A stretch of DNA of 64,000 bases from Deltaproteobacteria bacterium (lineage in GTDB: Bacteria; Myxococcota_A; UBA9160; UBA6930). A model generated the notes under the pieces. It did not search any database and had not been told where the DNA came from. It saw only the letters and a list, made by a program, of their open reading frames with translations. The position numbers and the translations under genes were made by a program. The stretch is taken from the NCBI GenBank assembly GCA_029261795.1, contig JAJDAP010000029.1, positions 1 to 64,000 on the forward strand. Direction: 5' to 3'. This document shows positions 8,692 to 17,712 of this stretch, in pieces (the first letter of the stretch is position 1; every line of letters begins with the position of its first letter).

Positions 8692-10122
8692 GTGCTCTTC
8701 AACTCCTTCGAATTCCTGTTGTTCCTACCGGTCGTGGTGGGGCTCCATTTCGCGCTGCCGCACCGGTGGCGTTGGATGCTCTTGTTGGTGGCCAGCTACG
8801 GCTTCTACATGAGCTGGAACGCGGCCTACCTCGGGCTCATCATGGCCGTCACCGGAATCGCGTGGTTTACGGGCCTGCGCATGGCGGCGAGCCCCGAGGC
8901 CCGCGGCCGGCGCCGTTGGCTGACCGTGTGCGTCACCGCATCGCTCGCGCTGCTGTTCGCATTCAAGTACTGGAACTTCGCGAATGCCCAGGGGCGCCTG
9001 CTGGCTGCGTGGTTGGGCGTCGCCTGGCCAATCCCGGACCTCGAGGTTCTGCTCCCGATCGGGATCTCCTTCTACACCTTCCAGACGCTGTCCTACAGCG
9101 TCGACCTCTACCGCGGCAAGATCGAGCAGCCCGAGCGGCATCTCGGCCGCTTCGCGCTCTACGTCGCCTTCTTCCCGCAGCTCGTGGCCGGCCCGATCGA
9201 ACGCGCGACGCGGCTGCTTCCCCAGCTCGATCGCGTGAAGTCGTTCGATCTCGCCCGGCTCCTGTCCGGCCTCGAACTCATTCTCTGGGGCCTCTTCAAG
9301 AAGGTCGTGATCGCGGATCGCCTGGCTCTCTACGTGGACACGGTCTACGGGAATGCACTGCATCACGATGGCACGTCGTTCCTGATCGCGACCTACGCCT
9401 TCGCGTTCCAGATCTTCTGCGACTTCTCGGCCTACTCGGACATCGCCGTAGGAGCGGCGCGGATGCTCGGCATCGACCTGATGGAGAACTTCCGGACGCC
9501 GTACTTCTCGACGAGCATCACCGAATTCTGGCGTCGCTGGCACATCTCGCTCTCGACCTGGCTTCGGGACTACCTCTACATATCGATCGGAGGCAACCGC
9601 GGTGGCATCGCCGACACCTACCGCAACCTGCTACTGACGATGTTGCTAGGCGGTCTCTGGCACGGCGCCAGCTGGAACTTCGTGGTGTGGGGAGCCTGGC
9701 ACGGGGTGCTGCTGGCACTTTCGCGGGCGACGACAGGGCTTCGGGATCGGGCGTACTCGGCGCTTCGCGTGCCCGAGATCGTGCGCGACTCGGTGCGCCG
9801 GGTCATCACCTTTCACCTGGTCTGCGTGGGCTGGGTCTTCTTCCGCGCCGCCGATTGGGAGACCTCGCGGGCGATCATCTCCGAGATTCTCGTGGGGCCG
9901 TGGGGGTCGGCCTTCCTCGATCTCCGGACGCTCACACAGGGGGGCCTCGGCGTGCTCGCCCTGTTGGCGGCCCAGACCGTCTTTGCACACACGGGCGAAG
10001 ACCGAGCGCTGGTCCAGCGCCAAGGGGCCGGTCTGCGCCTGGCCATGGCCTATGCCCTGATCGTCGCCATCGTGCTCCTCGGCGTCGATGGCGGCGGTGA
10101 ATTCATCTACTTCCAGTTCTAG
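8692..10122 (+). CDS. MBOAT-family O-acyltransferase (AlgI-like)
   Basis: A 476-residue membrane-bound O-acyltransferase with many hydrophobic helices. It shows the family signatures FNSFEFLLFLPVVVGLHF, PIGISFYTFQTLSYSVDLYRG, FFPQLVAGPIERA, FWRRWHISLSTWLRDYLYI (about 279-297) and GLWHGASWNFVVWGAWHG, whose His near residue 324 is the presumed catalytic residue. AlgI-type proteins pass acyl groups across the inner membrane to a periplasmic transferase. The next gene, 12 bp on, encodes an SGNH-type protein, the expected partner. The start is GTG at 8692. The substrate polymer is not known. Confidence 0.93.
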   Translation: MLFNSFEFLLFLPVVVGLHFALPHRWRWMLLLVASYGFYMSWNAAYLGLIMAVTGIAWFTGLRMAASPEARGRRRWLTVCVTASLALLFAFKYWNFANAQGRLLAAWLGVAWPIPDLEVLLPIGISFYTFQTLSYSVDLYRGKIEQPERHLGRFALYVAFFPQLVAGPIERATRLLPQLDRVKSFDLARLLSGLELILWGLFKKVVIADRLALYVDTVYGNALHHDGTSFLIATYAFAFQIFCDFSAYSDIAVGAARMLGIDLMENFRTPYFSTSITEFWRRWHISLSTWLRDYLYISIGGNRGGIADTYRNLLLTMLLGGLWHGASWNFVVWGAWHGVLLALSRATTGLRDRAYSALRVPEIVRDSVRRVITFHLVCVGWVFFRAADWETSRAIISEILVGPWGSAFLDLRTLTQGGLGVLALLAAQTVFAHTGEDRALVQRQGAGLRLAMAYALIVAIVLLGVDGGGEFIYFQF

Positions 10123-10134
10123 GATGCGTGTTCG

Positions 10135-11124
10135 ATGAGCCACGATCGAAGTTCATGGGGACGGCGGGCAGCGGCGGTGCTGTTGTTCTCGCTGGGCTTG
10201 CTGCTGCTCGACCGATCCTTCGGCTTCGTCATGGACGAAATGTTCGCTCGGAGTCGGACCGGCCAGTTCTCGGGTCATGCCAACTACATCCTGGAACAAC
10301 GGCCCGAGGTCTTCGTGTTCGGCAGCTCTCGCGCAGTCCACCACGTCGACCCGGCTGTCCTGGAGGGCCGGCTTGGTTGCACCGTCTTCAATGCGGCGCT
10401 CGACGGTCAGGGAATCCTCTATGCGACGAGCGTGCAGGATCTCCTCTACGGACGGGGAGCCGAGCCTCGTTATGTCCTGCTCCAGGTCGGGCCGAAGGAT
10501 CTCTACGCCCCGGCCTACGATCGCCTCGGCGTGTTGGCCCCGTACTACGGCGAGAGCCGGGTGGTCGATGGCTTGTTGGAGCGTCGCGACCGCTTCGCGC
10601 GCTTCAAGCTGCACTCCCGCCTCTATCGCTACAACTCGCGTGCGGTGGCCATTGCCGGCTCGCTCGTGCGCGGCCGCGCTGCGGCTGGAAATGGCTTCGT
10701 GCCGCTTTCAGGCAACCTCGAACCCGCCGATTGGCCGCGGCCCTGGCCCAGCGAACTCGACGGAAAGGACGGCGGGCCCGATCCCGAGGCCGCCGCGCCG
10801 TTTCGTCAGTTCACGCGCGCCGCGCGTGCCAGGGACATCCCCGTGTTCTGGTTCACTGGCCCCCGCTGGCGCGGCAACGCCGAGCCGCTCGAAGTGGAAG
10901 CGCTCGGAGAAGCGCTGTTGCGCGTCGTGGCCGAGGAGGAGGGGGCGACCTTCCTCGATCTCGATGAGCGCGCCTTGCCCCAGCTCGCCGCGGCCGAATG
11001 GTACCGGGATCCGGGCCACCTGAACGCCGCTGGCGCCGCTCGCTTCAGCGAAGCGCTGGCCGATGGACTGATGCCCCTCGTGCCCCCATGCCACGGGTCA
11101 ACGGGGCTTTCGAATCCGCTCTGA
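10135..11124 (+). CDS. SGNH/GDSL-hydrolase-like protein, periplasmic acyltransferase partner of MBOAT
   Basis: A 329-residue protein with one N-terminal membrane anchor (AAAVLLFSLGLLLLDRSFGF). It has an SGNH core: the Ser motif is VFVFGSSRAVHHVD (Ser about residue 64-65), an NAALDGQ strand follows, and the C-terminal catalytic pair is in YRDPGHLNAAGAARF (Asp/His about 292-295). This resembles AlgJ/DltD-type proteins that accept acyl groups from an MBOAT partner and load them on exopolysaccharide or wall polymers. Twelve bases separate it from the MBOAT gene, supporting co-function. It could also be an esterase. Confidence 0.75.
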   Translation: MSHDRSSWGRRAAAVLLFSLGLLLLDRSFGFVMDEMFARSRTGQFSGHANYILEQRPEVFVFGSSRAVHHVDPAVLEGRLGCTVFNAALDGQGILYATSVQDLLYGRGAEPRYVLLQVGPKDLYAPAYDRLGVLAPYYGESRVVDGLLERRDRFARFKLHSRLYRYNSRAVAIAGSLVRGRAAAGNGFVPLSGNLEPADWPRPWPSELDGKDGGPDPEAAAPFRQFTRAARARDIPVFWFTGPRWRGNAEPLEVEALGEALLRVVAEEEGATFLDLDERALPQLAAAEWYRDPGHLNAAGAARFSEALADGLMPLVPPCHGSTGLSNPL

Positions 11125-11183
11125 CTGCTAAGTTCGGGCCGCCCGTTTCCTCGCGGCAGCCCCGCTTTGTCAGACAAGGACCG

Positions 11184-12806
11184 ATGCCGAGCATTCCGAC
11201 CGTGCTGCGAACGCTCTGGTATCTCCGGCCGGAGCAGTGGAAGGGGCAGCTCCGTCACCGGCTCCGCGGCGGCGTAAAGCCGCTGCGCTTCGATGGCAAG
11301 GCACCCTCGTTGCGATTCTCCGCGCTGGGAACGCACGTGCTCGGAGCGCCCGGTCACGTCCACTGTGACGGGCTTGCCGAACTCACCATGTTGAATCACC
11401 CCGTGGTGTTCGGTCCCGAGATCGATTGGGAGATGGCGTCTGCCGGACCCCTTTGGCGCTATCAGCTCCATCAATTCGATTGGGCGAGGAGCGTGCGACT
11501 CTCGGCGGAGGATCGCGAGCGCGTCATCCTCGATTGGATCTCGCGTCACCCCGTGGGCACGGGCTGGGACGCGGGCCCGATCAGCCTGCGGCTCTTCACG
11601 TGGCTGAAGTTGCTGTTGACCGAGTCTGCGCTTCCGGCCAACGAAGAGAGCCGTCGGCGCATGCTTGCCTCGATCGCGGATCAGCTCGTGACCCTCGAAG
11701 CCCACCTCGAGACGCACCTGTTGGCCAACCACTACCTGTGGAATCTGCTGGCCCTGGTCTTCGCAGGGACCTGCCTGGAGGGAAGGCTGGCCGATTCGGT
11801 CTTCGCATACGGCGAGCGACTCGTCGCGGAGCTGGATGAGCAGTTTGGCGACGATGGCGTTCACTACGAGCGAAGTCCGATGTATCACGCGCTGCTGCTC
11901 GAGACATTGCTCGACTTGATCAACGCGCTAGCTGCGGCACCTGGGCGCGGAGATTCGCTCGGGGCGACGCTCAGGGAGAAGGCAGCGCGTTCGTTGGGCG
12001 CGCTCGAAACGCTGACGCATCCCGACGGCGACATCGCACTGTTCGGCGACAGTGCGCATGGCCTGGCACCACGGCCTTCGCAACTCCATGCCTACGGACA
12101 AGCGCTCGGGATCCGCTCGAGCCATCCCGATGAATCCGGTGTCCTGAGACCATCCGGCTTCGTACGGCTCGAAGCCGGGCCGTTCGTACTACTGGTGAGC
12201 GCCGGGATGCCGTCGCCGCCCTACCAACCAGGACATGCCCATTGCGACGCACTCTCGTTCGAACTCTCGGTCCGCGGTCAGCGTGTCGTGACGGACACGG
12301 GCGTCTTCGAGTACCAACCGGGTCCGCACCGCGATCACGCGCGCTCGACCGCCGCGCATGCCACCGTCCAGATCAACGGCAACGAGCAGGCCGAAACCTG
12401 GGCTGCCCATCGCATCGGGGGCCGTCCGGACGTCGCGTTGACGCGCTTCGAGCCAGGCAGCGCGATCGGCGTGTGCGCGGGCTTCGCTGATCCCGAAGTC
12501 CTGCACAAGCGCTCGTTCTGCGTCGATTCCGAAGCGGTGACGCTCGAGGACAGCTTCGACATCGAGGCCGCCACCGCCGAGTTCCGACTCCCCCTGGCCC
12601 CGGGGCTCGATCCAATCCTCGAGGGTCGGCGCGCCCGCGTGCCGCTGGCCGAGGGAACCCTCCAGATCGAACTCCCCGCCGGTCTCGACTGGAAGATCGA
12701 GATGGCGGCCGCCTACCCCGAGTTCGGGAAGGCTGTGGAGCGCCCGGTGTTGGTCGGTCGCGGGACCCGCGTCACGGCGGGAAGTTGGACCCTGTCCCTC
12801 GCCTAG
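11184..12806 (+). CDS. Heparinase II/III-family protein (polysaccharide lyase-like)
   Basis: A 540-residue protein with an N-terminal alpha/alpha toroid (about 60-330) and a C-terminal beta-sandwich heparinase II/III domain (about 340-540). Typical stretches are GPLWRYQLHQFDWA, WISRHPVGTGWDAGPISLRL, ANHYLWNLLAL, DDGVHYERSPMYH and QPGHAHCDALSFELSVRGQR followed by VTDTGVFEYQPG; the family form of the latter is GHaHaDaLSFEL. Such enzymes cleave or modify uronate-containing polymers. The ATG at 11184 follows the SGNH gene by 59 bp; the open frame reaches further upstream but overlaps that gene. Together with MBOAT and SGNH proteins it suggests a surface polysaccharide unit. No signal peptide is evident. 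Confidence 0.85.
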   Translation: MPSIPTVLRTLWYLRPEQWKGQLRHRLRGGVKPLRFDGKAPSLRFSALGTHVLGAPGHVHCDGLAELTMLNHPVVFGPEIDWEMASAGPLWRYQLHQFDWARSVRLSAEDRERVILDWISRHPVGTGWDAGPISLRLFTWLKLLLTESALPANEESRRRMLASIADQLVTLEAHLETHLLANHYLWNLLALVFAGTCLEGRLADSVFAYGERLVAELDEQFGDDGVHYERSPMYHALLLETLLDLINALAAAPGRGDSLGATLREKAARSLGALETLTHPDGDIALFGDSAHGLAPRPSQLHAYGQALGIRSSHPDESGVLRPSGFVRLEAGPFVLLVSAGMPSPPYQPGHAHCDALSFELSVRGQRVVTDTGVFEYQPGPHRDHARSTAAHATVQINGNEQAETWAAHRIGGRPDVALTRFEPGSAIGVCAGFADPEVLHKRSFCVDSEAVTLEDSFDIEAATAEFRLPLAPGLDPILEGRRARVPLAEGTLQIELPAGLDWKIEMAAAYPEFGKAVERPVLVGRGTRVTAGSWTLSLA

Positions 12807-12820
12807 CGTCGGGCGCCATC

Positions 12821-12985
12821 TAGCAGGCTGCGGAAAAACCCACTCCCGTCGCCAGGCACGCATCTTTCCGGCCCACTCTGCGTTGCGAAGCCTTGCTGGG
12901 GCTCGCCCCAGCGGCGGCTCCGCGCCTTGATTGGACCGAAAATCTGCGCACCGGGCTCGGTCCGGGGCTCTTCCGCAACCTGCTA
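12821..12985. repeat. MITE-like element with 15-bp terminal inverted repeats
   Basis: The sequence TAGCAGGCTGCGGAA at 12821-12835 is matched, inverted, by TTCCGCAACCTGCTA at 12971-12985, 14 of 15 positions identical. Together they bound 165 bp of non-coding DNA between the heparinase-like gene and ispG. An inner perfect hairpin, GCTGGGG at 12895-12901 and CCCCAGC at 12906-12912, may act as terminator for the convergent genes. The right terminus ends on CTA, which on the minus strand is the TAG stop of ispG. I see no second full copy in the window. Confidence 0.65.
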
Positions 12986-14983
12986 GGCGTCGAGCTTCGG
13001 ATCTTCCCAGGCGCCGTGGTCGCGAATCAGGTCGACCAGGCGATCCGGTGCTTCTCCTGCCGAAACGTTCCGCACCACGCGCTCTTGCTTCACGTAGAGG
13101 TCGACCTTGCCGACGCCGGAGCCGACGTAGCCGAAATCCGCGTCGGCCATCTCGCCGGGGCCGTTCACGACGCAACCCATGACCGCGATCTTGAGGCCCG
13201 GCAGGTGGGACGTTCTCGACTTGACCCGAGCCGTGGTCTCTTCGAGGTCGAATAGCGTCCGACCGCAGGAAGGACACGAAATGAACTCGGTCCACGAGGT
13301 ACGCAGGCGCGCGCCCTGCAAGATGCGGTAGGCAAGCGATACGTCACGAGAGAGCGAACCGAAGCCACCGAGCGAAACACGATCCCCGATCCCGTCACAG
13401 AGCGCGGCACCCAGATCGGTCGCCGCACGCAGTACGGCCGACTCCGGATCGATGAACGGATCGCTCCGGTGGCGCAGGACGACCGGAAGCGAGGCGTTCC
13501 CCGAGGCGTTCAGGACGGCCACCAAACGTCGCACCGCGTGCGTCGGCAGCTCCCCGCGCACCGAGATCGCCGCCGGCACGTCGGCCGCCAGGGCCCCTGC
13601 AAGGACCTCCGGATCTGCGGGAAGGATCCACTCGACGGGGACCGCCACCGCGGGCGGGCGACCCACACCGCTCCACTCCATCGCGACACGGGCCACGCCG
13701 TGCGTGATGGCCGGCGCGAGCTCCGGCGGTGCCACCACCGTCAATGGGATCTTGATGCCTCGCTCGGTGAGTGCCGTCGTGAAATCGGCCAGGCGCTCCA
13801 CGTCGGCGAGTTCCTGGACCTCGACCTCGAAACCCTCGCAGGCGAGATCGCCTAGCAACGCGAGCTCCAGCGAAATTTCCTCGGCGGCGGATTGAGGATC
13901 GAATGGCACCGGACCGAGCTGCGCGTCGACACGCACGGGCTGGGCTCCGCCGAAATCGGCCACCTCTGTCGTCTGTCGACGGGCATGGGAAAAGGGGTCC
14001 GCGGCATAACAACCATCGAAGCCCGTATCCGCGGGGCTCTCGTCACGGGCGTCGTAGCGTTCCGCCAGCGCCGCAGCGACCGGAATCTCCTTGACTGGAT
14101 CCTCGGTGAGCGAAACGCGGATCGTGTCGCCGATCCCGTCTTCCAGGAGCGCACCGATCCCGATCGCGCTCTTCACGCGGCCGTCGTCGCCATCTCCGGC
14201 CTCGGTCACGCCGACGTGGAACGGATACGACGGAATCTCGAAGCCGTCTGCGGCCGCTGCCGAGGGTCGGCCCCCATTGCGGGCCTCCGCGGCACGGTCG
14301 GCGAGACGGAACGCGAGCATGCGGTAGGCATGGATGGCGACCTGGGGGTTGCTGGCCTTCATGCTGAAGATGACGTCGCGGTATCCCTCGTCTTCGCAGA
14401 CATCGAGAAACTCGAGCGCGCTCTCGACCATGCCCAGCGGCGTATCACCGAAGCGGTTCAGGATCCGGTCCGAGAGCGAGCCATGGTTGGTGCCGATGCG
14501 CATGGCACGGCCGAGTTCCTTGCAACGAAGCACCAGCGGGCGGAAACGCTCGGCCATCCGCTCCACTTCTTCGCGGTAGTCGGCGTCCCCGTACTCGCGC
14601 ACTTCGAATTTCTTGCGGTCTGCGTAGTTGCCCGGGTTGATGCGAACCTTCTCGACGTGAAGCGCCGCCTCCATCGCCGCATTCGGGGTGAAGTGGATGT
14701 CGGCGACGAGCGGAACCTGCAGCTGGCGCCGCTTCAGCTCGGTCTGGATCGCGCCCAGCGCCTCGGCGTCGCGGATCGACGGCGCGGTGATGCGCACGAT
14801 CTCGCAGCCCGCTTCCGCGAGACGCTCGGTCTGGTCCGCGGTTGCCATCACGTCCTGGGTGTCCGTGGTCGTCATCGACTGAACACGGATCGGATTCGAT
14901 CCGCCGACACCCACGTTCCCGACGCGCACCTCGAAGCTGCGCCGGCGGTGGTACGCGAAGGCATCCGCTAGCGGCCGCGTCAC
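12983..14983 (-). CDS. ispG: 4-hydroxy-3-methylbut-2-en-1-yl diphosphate synthase, large three-domain form
   Basis: Converts MEcPP to HMBPP in the MEP isoprenoid pathway using a [4Fe-4S] cluster. The N-terminal TIM barrel opens with VGGSNPIRVQSMTTTDTQD and contains ADIHFTPNAAMEAAL and KVRINPGNYADRKKF. The cluster ligands are Cys570 and Cys573 (SCPSCGRTLF) and Cys604 (GCVVNGPGEMADADFGYVGS). At 666 residues it is far longer than the roughly 370-residue E. coli type; residues about 290-530 form the extra inserted domain seen in plant, chlamydial and Bacteroidetes enzymes. The GTG start at 14983 overlaps the alaS stop (GTGA). The stop codon is supplied by the inverted repeat at 12971-12985. Confidence 0.96.
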   Translation of the reverse strand: MTRPLADAFAYHRRRSFEVRVGNVGVGGSNPIRVQSMTTTDTQDVMATADQTERLAEAGCEIVRITAPSIRDAEALGAIQTELKRRQLQVPLVADIHFTPNAAMEAALHVEKVRINPGNYADRKKFEVREYGDADYREEVERMAERFRPLVLRCKELGRAMRIGTNHGSLSDRILNRFGDTPLGMVESALEFLDVCEDEGYRDVIFSMKASNPQVAIHAYRMLAFRLADRAAEARNGGRPSAAAADGFEIPSYPFHVGVTEAGDGDDGRVKSAIGIGALLEDGIGDTIRVSLTEDPVKEIPVAAALAERYDARDESPADTGFDGCYAADPFSHARRQTTEVADFGGAQPVRVDAQLGPVPFDPQSAAEEISLELALLGDLACEGFEVEVQELADVERLADFTTALTERGIKIPLTVVAPPELAPAITHGVARVAMEWSGVGRPPAVAVPVEWILPADPEVLAGALAADVPAAISVRGELPTHAVRRLVAVLNASGNASLPVVLRHRSDPFIDPESAVLRAATDLGAALCDGIGDRVSLGGFGSLSRDVSLAYRILQGARLRTSWTEFISCPSCGRTLFDLEETTARVKSRTSHLPGLKIAVMGCVVNGPGEMADADFGYVGSGVGKVDLYVKQERVVRNVSAGEAPDRLVDLIRDHGAWEDPKLDA

Positions 14984-17613
14984 GCGGCGGTTTCTCCGAT
15001 GACGGCGTAGAGCCGCTCGACGGCTTCGTCGACCTTGCCGGGGTCCGTACCGCCGGCCTGGGCGAAGTCCGGTCGACCGCCGCCCTTGCCACCTACCACG
15101 ATGGCGACTTCGCGGACCAGGTCGCCAGCCTTGAGCTTCGGGTTCAAGTCCTTCGTTACACCGAGCGCCAACGAGACCTTGTCCGCCTCGGTGGAAACGA
15201 CCAGCACGACGCCACTGCCGAGCCGGCCGCGGAGATCGTCCACGACGCCACGCAGTTCCTTACCGGCGAGGCCCTCGAGGCGCCTGACGACGACCTTCAC
15301 GCCGGCGATCTCGCGCTCGTCCTGGTCATGGCTCGAGCTGCCGGTTGCCGCCTGGCGCTTGAGATCCGCGATCTGTTTCTCGGCGCTCTTGCGATCCTCG
15401 AGCAGCTTCTCGATCCGCTCGGGCGCCTGGTCCGTCGGCACCCGCAACAGGTCGCCGATCTGGCGCAGCTTGCGCTGTTCGTCGCGCAGGTAGCGGAGCG
15501 CGCCCATTCCAGTCAGCGCTTCGATCCGTCGGATGCCGGCGGCGATGCCCCCCTCCGACACGACCTTGAGCAGCCCGATGTCGCCGGTCGCACTCGCGTG
15601 GGTGCCGCCGCACAACTCCGTCGAAACCTCACCGAACTTCACGACGCGAACCTCGTCGCCGTACTTCTCCTCGAAGATCGCGATGGCACCAGCCTCGATG
15701 GCCGCCGGGTAGGACATCTGCCGCACGTTTCCGGCGTGATTGGCTTCGATCCAGCCATTGACCAGATCTTCGATGCGCTCGATCTCGTCGTCGCCAAGCG
15801 GCGCGTCGTGGGTGAAGTCGAAACGCAGTCGATCCGGCGACACCAACGAACCCTTCTGCATTGCCTCGGTCCCGACCACTTCGCGGAGCGCCGCGTGCAG
15901 AAGGTGGGTGCCCGTGTGGTTGCGTACCGTCGCAGCGCGGGCCTCGGCGTCGACCGAGAGCGTGGCCAGTTGCCCCGTCGCGATCGTGCCGCGGGTGACC
16001 CGCCCGCGATGGACGACCAGATCGCCGGTCGGGCGCTGGGCATCCGCGATCGCGACCTCGCCGCTCGGGGTCTGGATGGTTCCGCGGTCGCCGACCTGTC
16101 CGCCGCTTTCCGCATAGAAGGGCGTCTCGACCACGATCACTTCGACATCGCTGCCAACGCCAACCTGTTCGACCACCTGCCCGTCGACGACCAGGGCCTG
16201 GATCTCGGCCTCGCCGGAGATGCCGTCGTAGCCGGTGAATTCACTGGCGACGTCGGCCGCGATCCGCGCGTAGGCCTCGGAGACGCCGGCATCGCCGCTG
16301 CCCTTCCAGGCTTCCCGCGATCGGGTTCGCTGCACTTCCATCTCGGTCCGGAAGCCGTCTTCGTCGGCGGAAACACCACGACCTCGCAGGATGTCCTGGG
16401 TCAGGTCAACCGGGAACCCGAAGGTGTCGTAGAGCTTGAATACGACCGAGCCCGGCAGCACGTCGCCACCACGCGACTGCACCGTGTCGATCTCGGATTC
16501 GAGGAGGGTGAGGCCCTTCGACAGTGTTTCGAGGAAACGCTCTTCTTCACGCAAGGTGCGACCGGTGATGAACTCGCGGCGCTCCTCGAGCTCGGGGAAC
16601 GCTTCGCCCATCTCGTCGATCACCTTGTCGACGACACGGTGCAGGAAGGGCTCGTCCATCCCGAGCAGCTTGCCGTGACGCGACGCCCGGCGCAGGATAC
16701 GCCGCACCACATAACCACGGCCTTCGTTCGAAGGCAGCACGCCATCGCCCACCAGGAAAGCGACCGCGCGGGCGTGATCGGCGACCACCTTGAGCGAGAA
16801 ATCCTGCTCGTCATCGCTTCCGAGCGTGACGCCGGAAAGATCTTGCGCGCGTTCGAGCAGCGGCACGAACAGATCGATCTCGTAGTTGTTGCGCTTGCCC
16901 TGGAGGATCTGCGCGGTTCGCTCGAGACCGAGTCCGGTATCGACCGAGGGCTTCGGCAGCGGTGTCATCACACCCGAGGCATCCCGGTTGAACTGCATGA
17001 ACACCAGGTTCCAGAACTCGAGGAAGCGCCCGCTCTCGCTGGAGGGATCGTCGTTCTCGACGCCCGGGATCACGCCGCGGTCGAGATGGATCTCACTGCA
17101 CGGCCCACACGGCCCGGTGTCGCCCATCGACCAGAAGTTCTCCTCCTCGTCGAGGCGGTAGATCTTCTCCGGCGGCAGGCCGACCTCGCGCTCCCAGATG
17201 TCGGCGGCTTCGTCGTCCTCGCGGAACACCGAGACGACCAGGTCCTTCTGCTCGAAACCGTATTGCTGGGTGAGCAGCTCCCAGGCGTAGAGGATCGCGT
17301 CCTGCTTGAAGTAGTCGCCGAAGGAGAAGTTGCCGAGCATCTCGAAGAGCGTGTGGTGGCGCGCGCTGCGGCCGACCTCTTCGAGATCGTTGTGCTTGCC
17401 CGAGACCCGCATGACCTTCTGGCTACTCACCGCCCTCGAGTAGGGGCGCGTCTCTTCACCGGTGAAGACCCGCTTGAACGGGACCATGCCCGCGTTCACG
17501 AACAGCAGCGTCGGGTCCTGGGGCACCAGGTTGGCAGCCGCGACGCGGGTGTGACCCTTCGACTCGAAGAACGAGAGGTAGCTCTCGCGGATGTCACTGG
17601 CGCTGCGGCTCAC
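14980..17613 (-). CDS. alaS: Alanyl-tRNA synthetase
   Basis: Charges tRNA-Ala and edits mischarged Ser/Gly. The 877-residue protein has all domains: class II core (RESYLSFFESKGHTRV, TLLFVNAGMVPFK, HHTLFEMLGNFSFGDYFK), tRNA-recognition domain, the editing domain with zinc ligands in NHTGTHLLHAAL (about 565-575) and CGGTHASATGDIG (about 667), a coiled coil and the C-Ala DHHA1 domain ending KGGGRPDFAQAGG. I chose GTG at 17613: it is preceded on its strand by AAGGAGTT (17618-17625) with proper spacing and gives normal length. The frame is open to 17694, but that extension is unlike the family. It overlaps ispG by four bases. Confidence 0.95.
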   Translation of the reverse strand: MSRSASDIRESYLSFFESKGHTRVAAANLVPQDPTLLFVNAGMVPFKRVFTGEETRPYSRAVSSQKVMRVSGKHNDLEEVGRSARHHTLFEMLGNFSFGDYFKQDAILYAWELLTQQYGFEQKDLVVSVFREDDEAADIWEREVGLPPEKIYRLDEEENFWSMGDTGPCGPCSEIHLDRGVIPGVENDDPSSESGRFLEFWNLVFMQFNRDASGVMTPLPKPSVDTGLGLERTAQILQGKRNNYEIDLFVPLLERAQDLSGVTLGSDDEQDFSLKVVADHARAVAFLVGDGVLPSNEGRGYVVRRILRRASRHGKLLGMDEPFLHRVVDKVIDEMGEAFPELEERREFITGRTLREEERFLETLSKGLTLLESEIDTVQSRGGDVLPGSVVFKLYDTFGFPVDLTQDILRGRGVSADEDGFRTEMEVQRTRSREAWKGSGDAGVSEAYARIAADVASEFTGYDGISGEAEIQALVVDGQVVEQVGVGSDVEVIVVETPFYAESGGQVGDRGTIQTPSGEVAIADAQRPTGDLVVHRGRVTRGTIATGQLATLSVDAEARAATVRNHTGTHLLHAALREVVGTEAMQKGSLVSPDRLRFDFTHDAPLGDDEIERIEDLVNGWIEANHAGNVRQMSYPAAIEAGAIAIFEEKYGDEVRVVKFGEVSTELCGGTHASATGDIGLLKVVSEGGIAAGIRRIEALTGMGALRYLRDEQRKLRQIGDLLRVPTDQAPERIEKLLEDRKSAEKQIADLKRQAATGSSSHDQDEREIAGVKVVVRRLEGLAGKELRGVVDDLRGRLGSGVVLVVSTEADKVSLALGVTKDLNPKLKAGDLVREVAIVVGGKGGGRPDFAQAGGTDPGKVDEAVERLYAVIGETAA

Positions 17614-17712
17614 GTCCAACTCCTTGGCGCCTCCTCCCACACGAGGCACTGAGCGCTGGAAGTTACCGGAGTCTTCTGGGGGCGCACCGGGCACGGAACG
17701 GCCCGGGAGGGG

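Noticed and set aside
14842..17652. 936-codon plus-strand open frame opposite alaS
   Set aside because: It has no recognisable domain and mirrors the codon bias of alaS, which is unambiguous.
17614..17694. Longer alaS start at 17694
   Set aside because: The extra 27 residues are not part of the family; the GTG at 17613 has a good Shine-Dalgarno.
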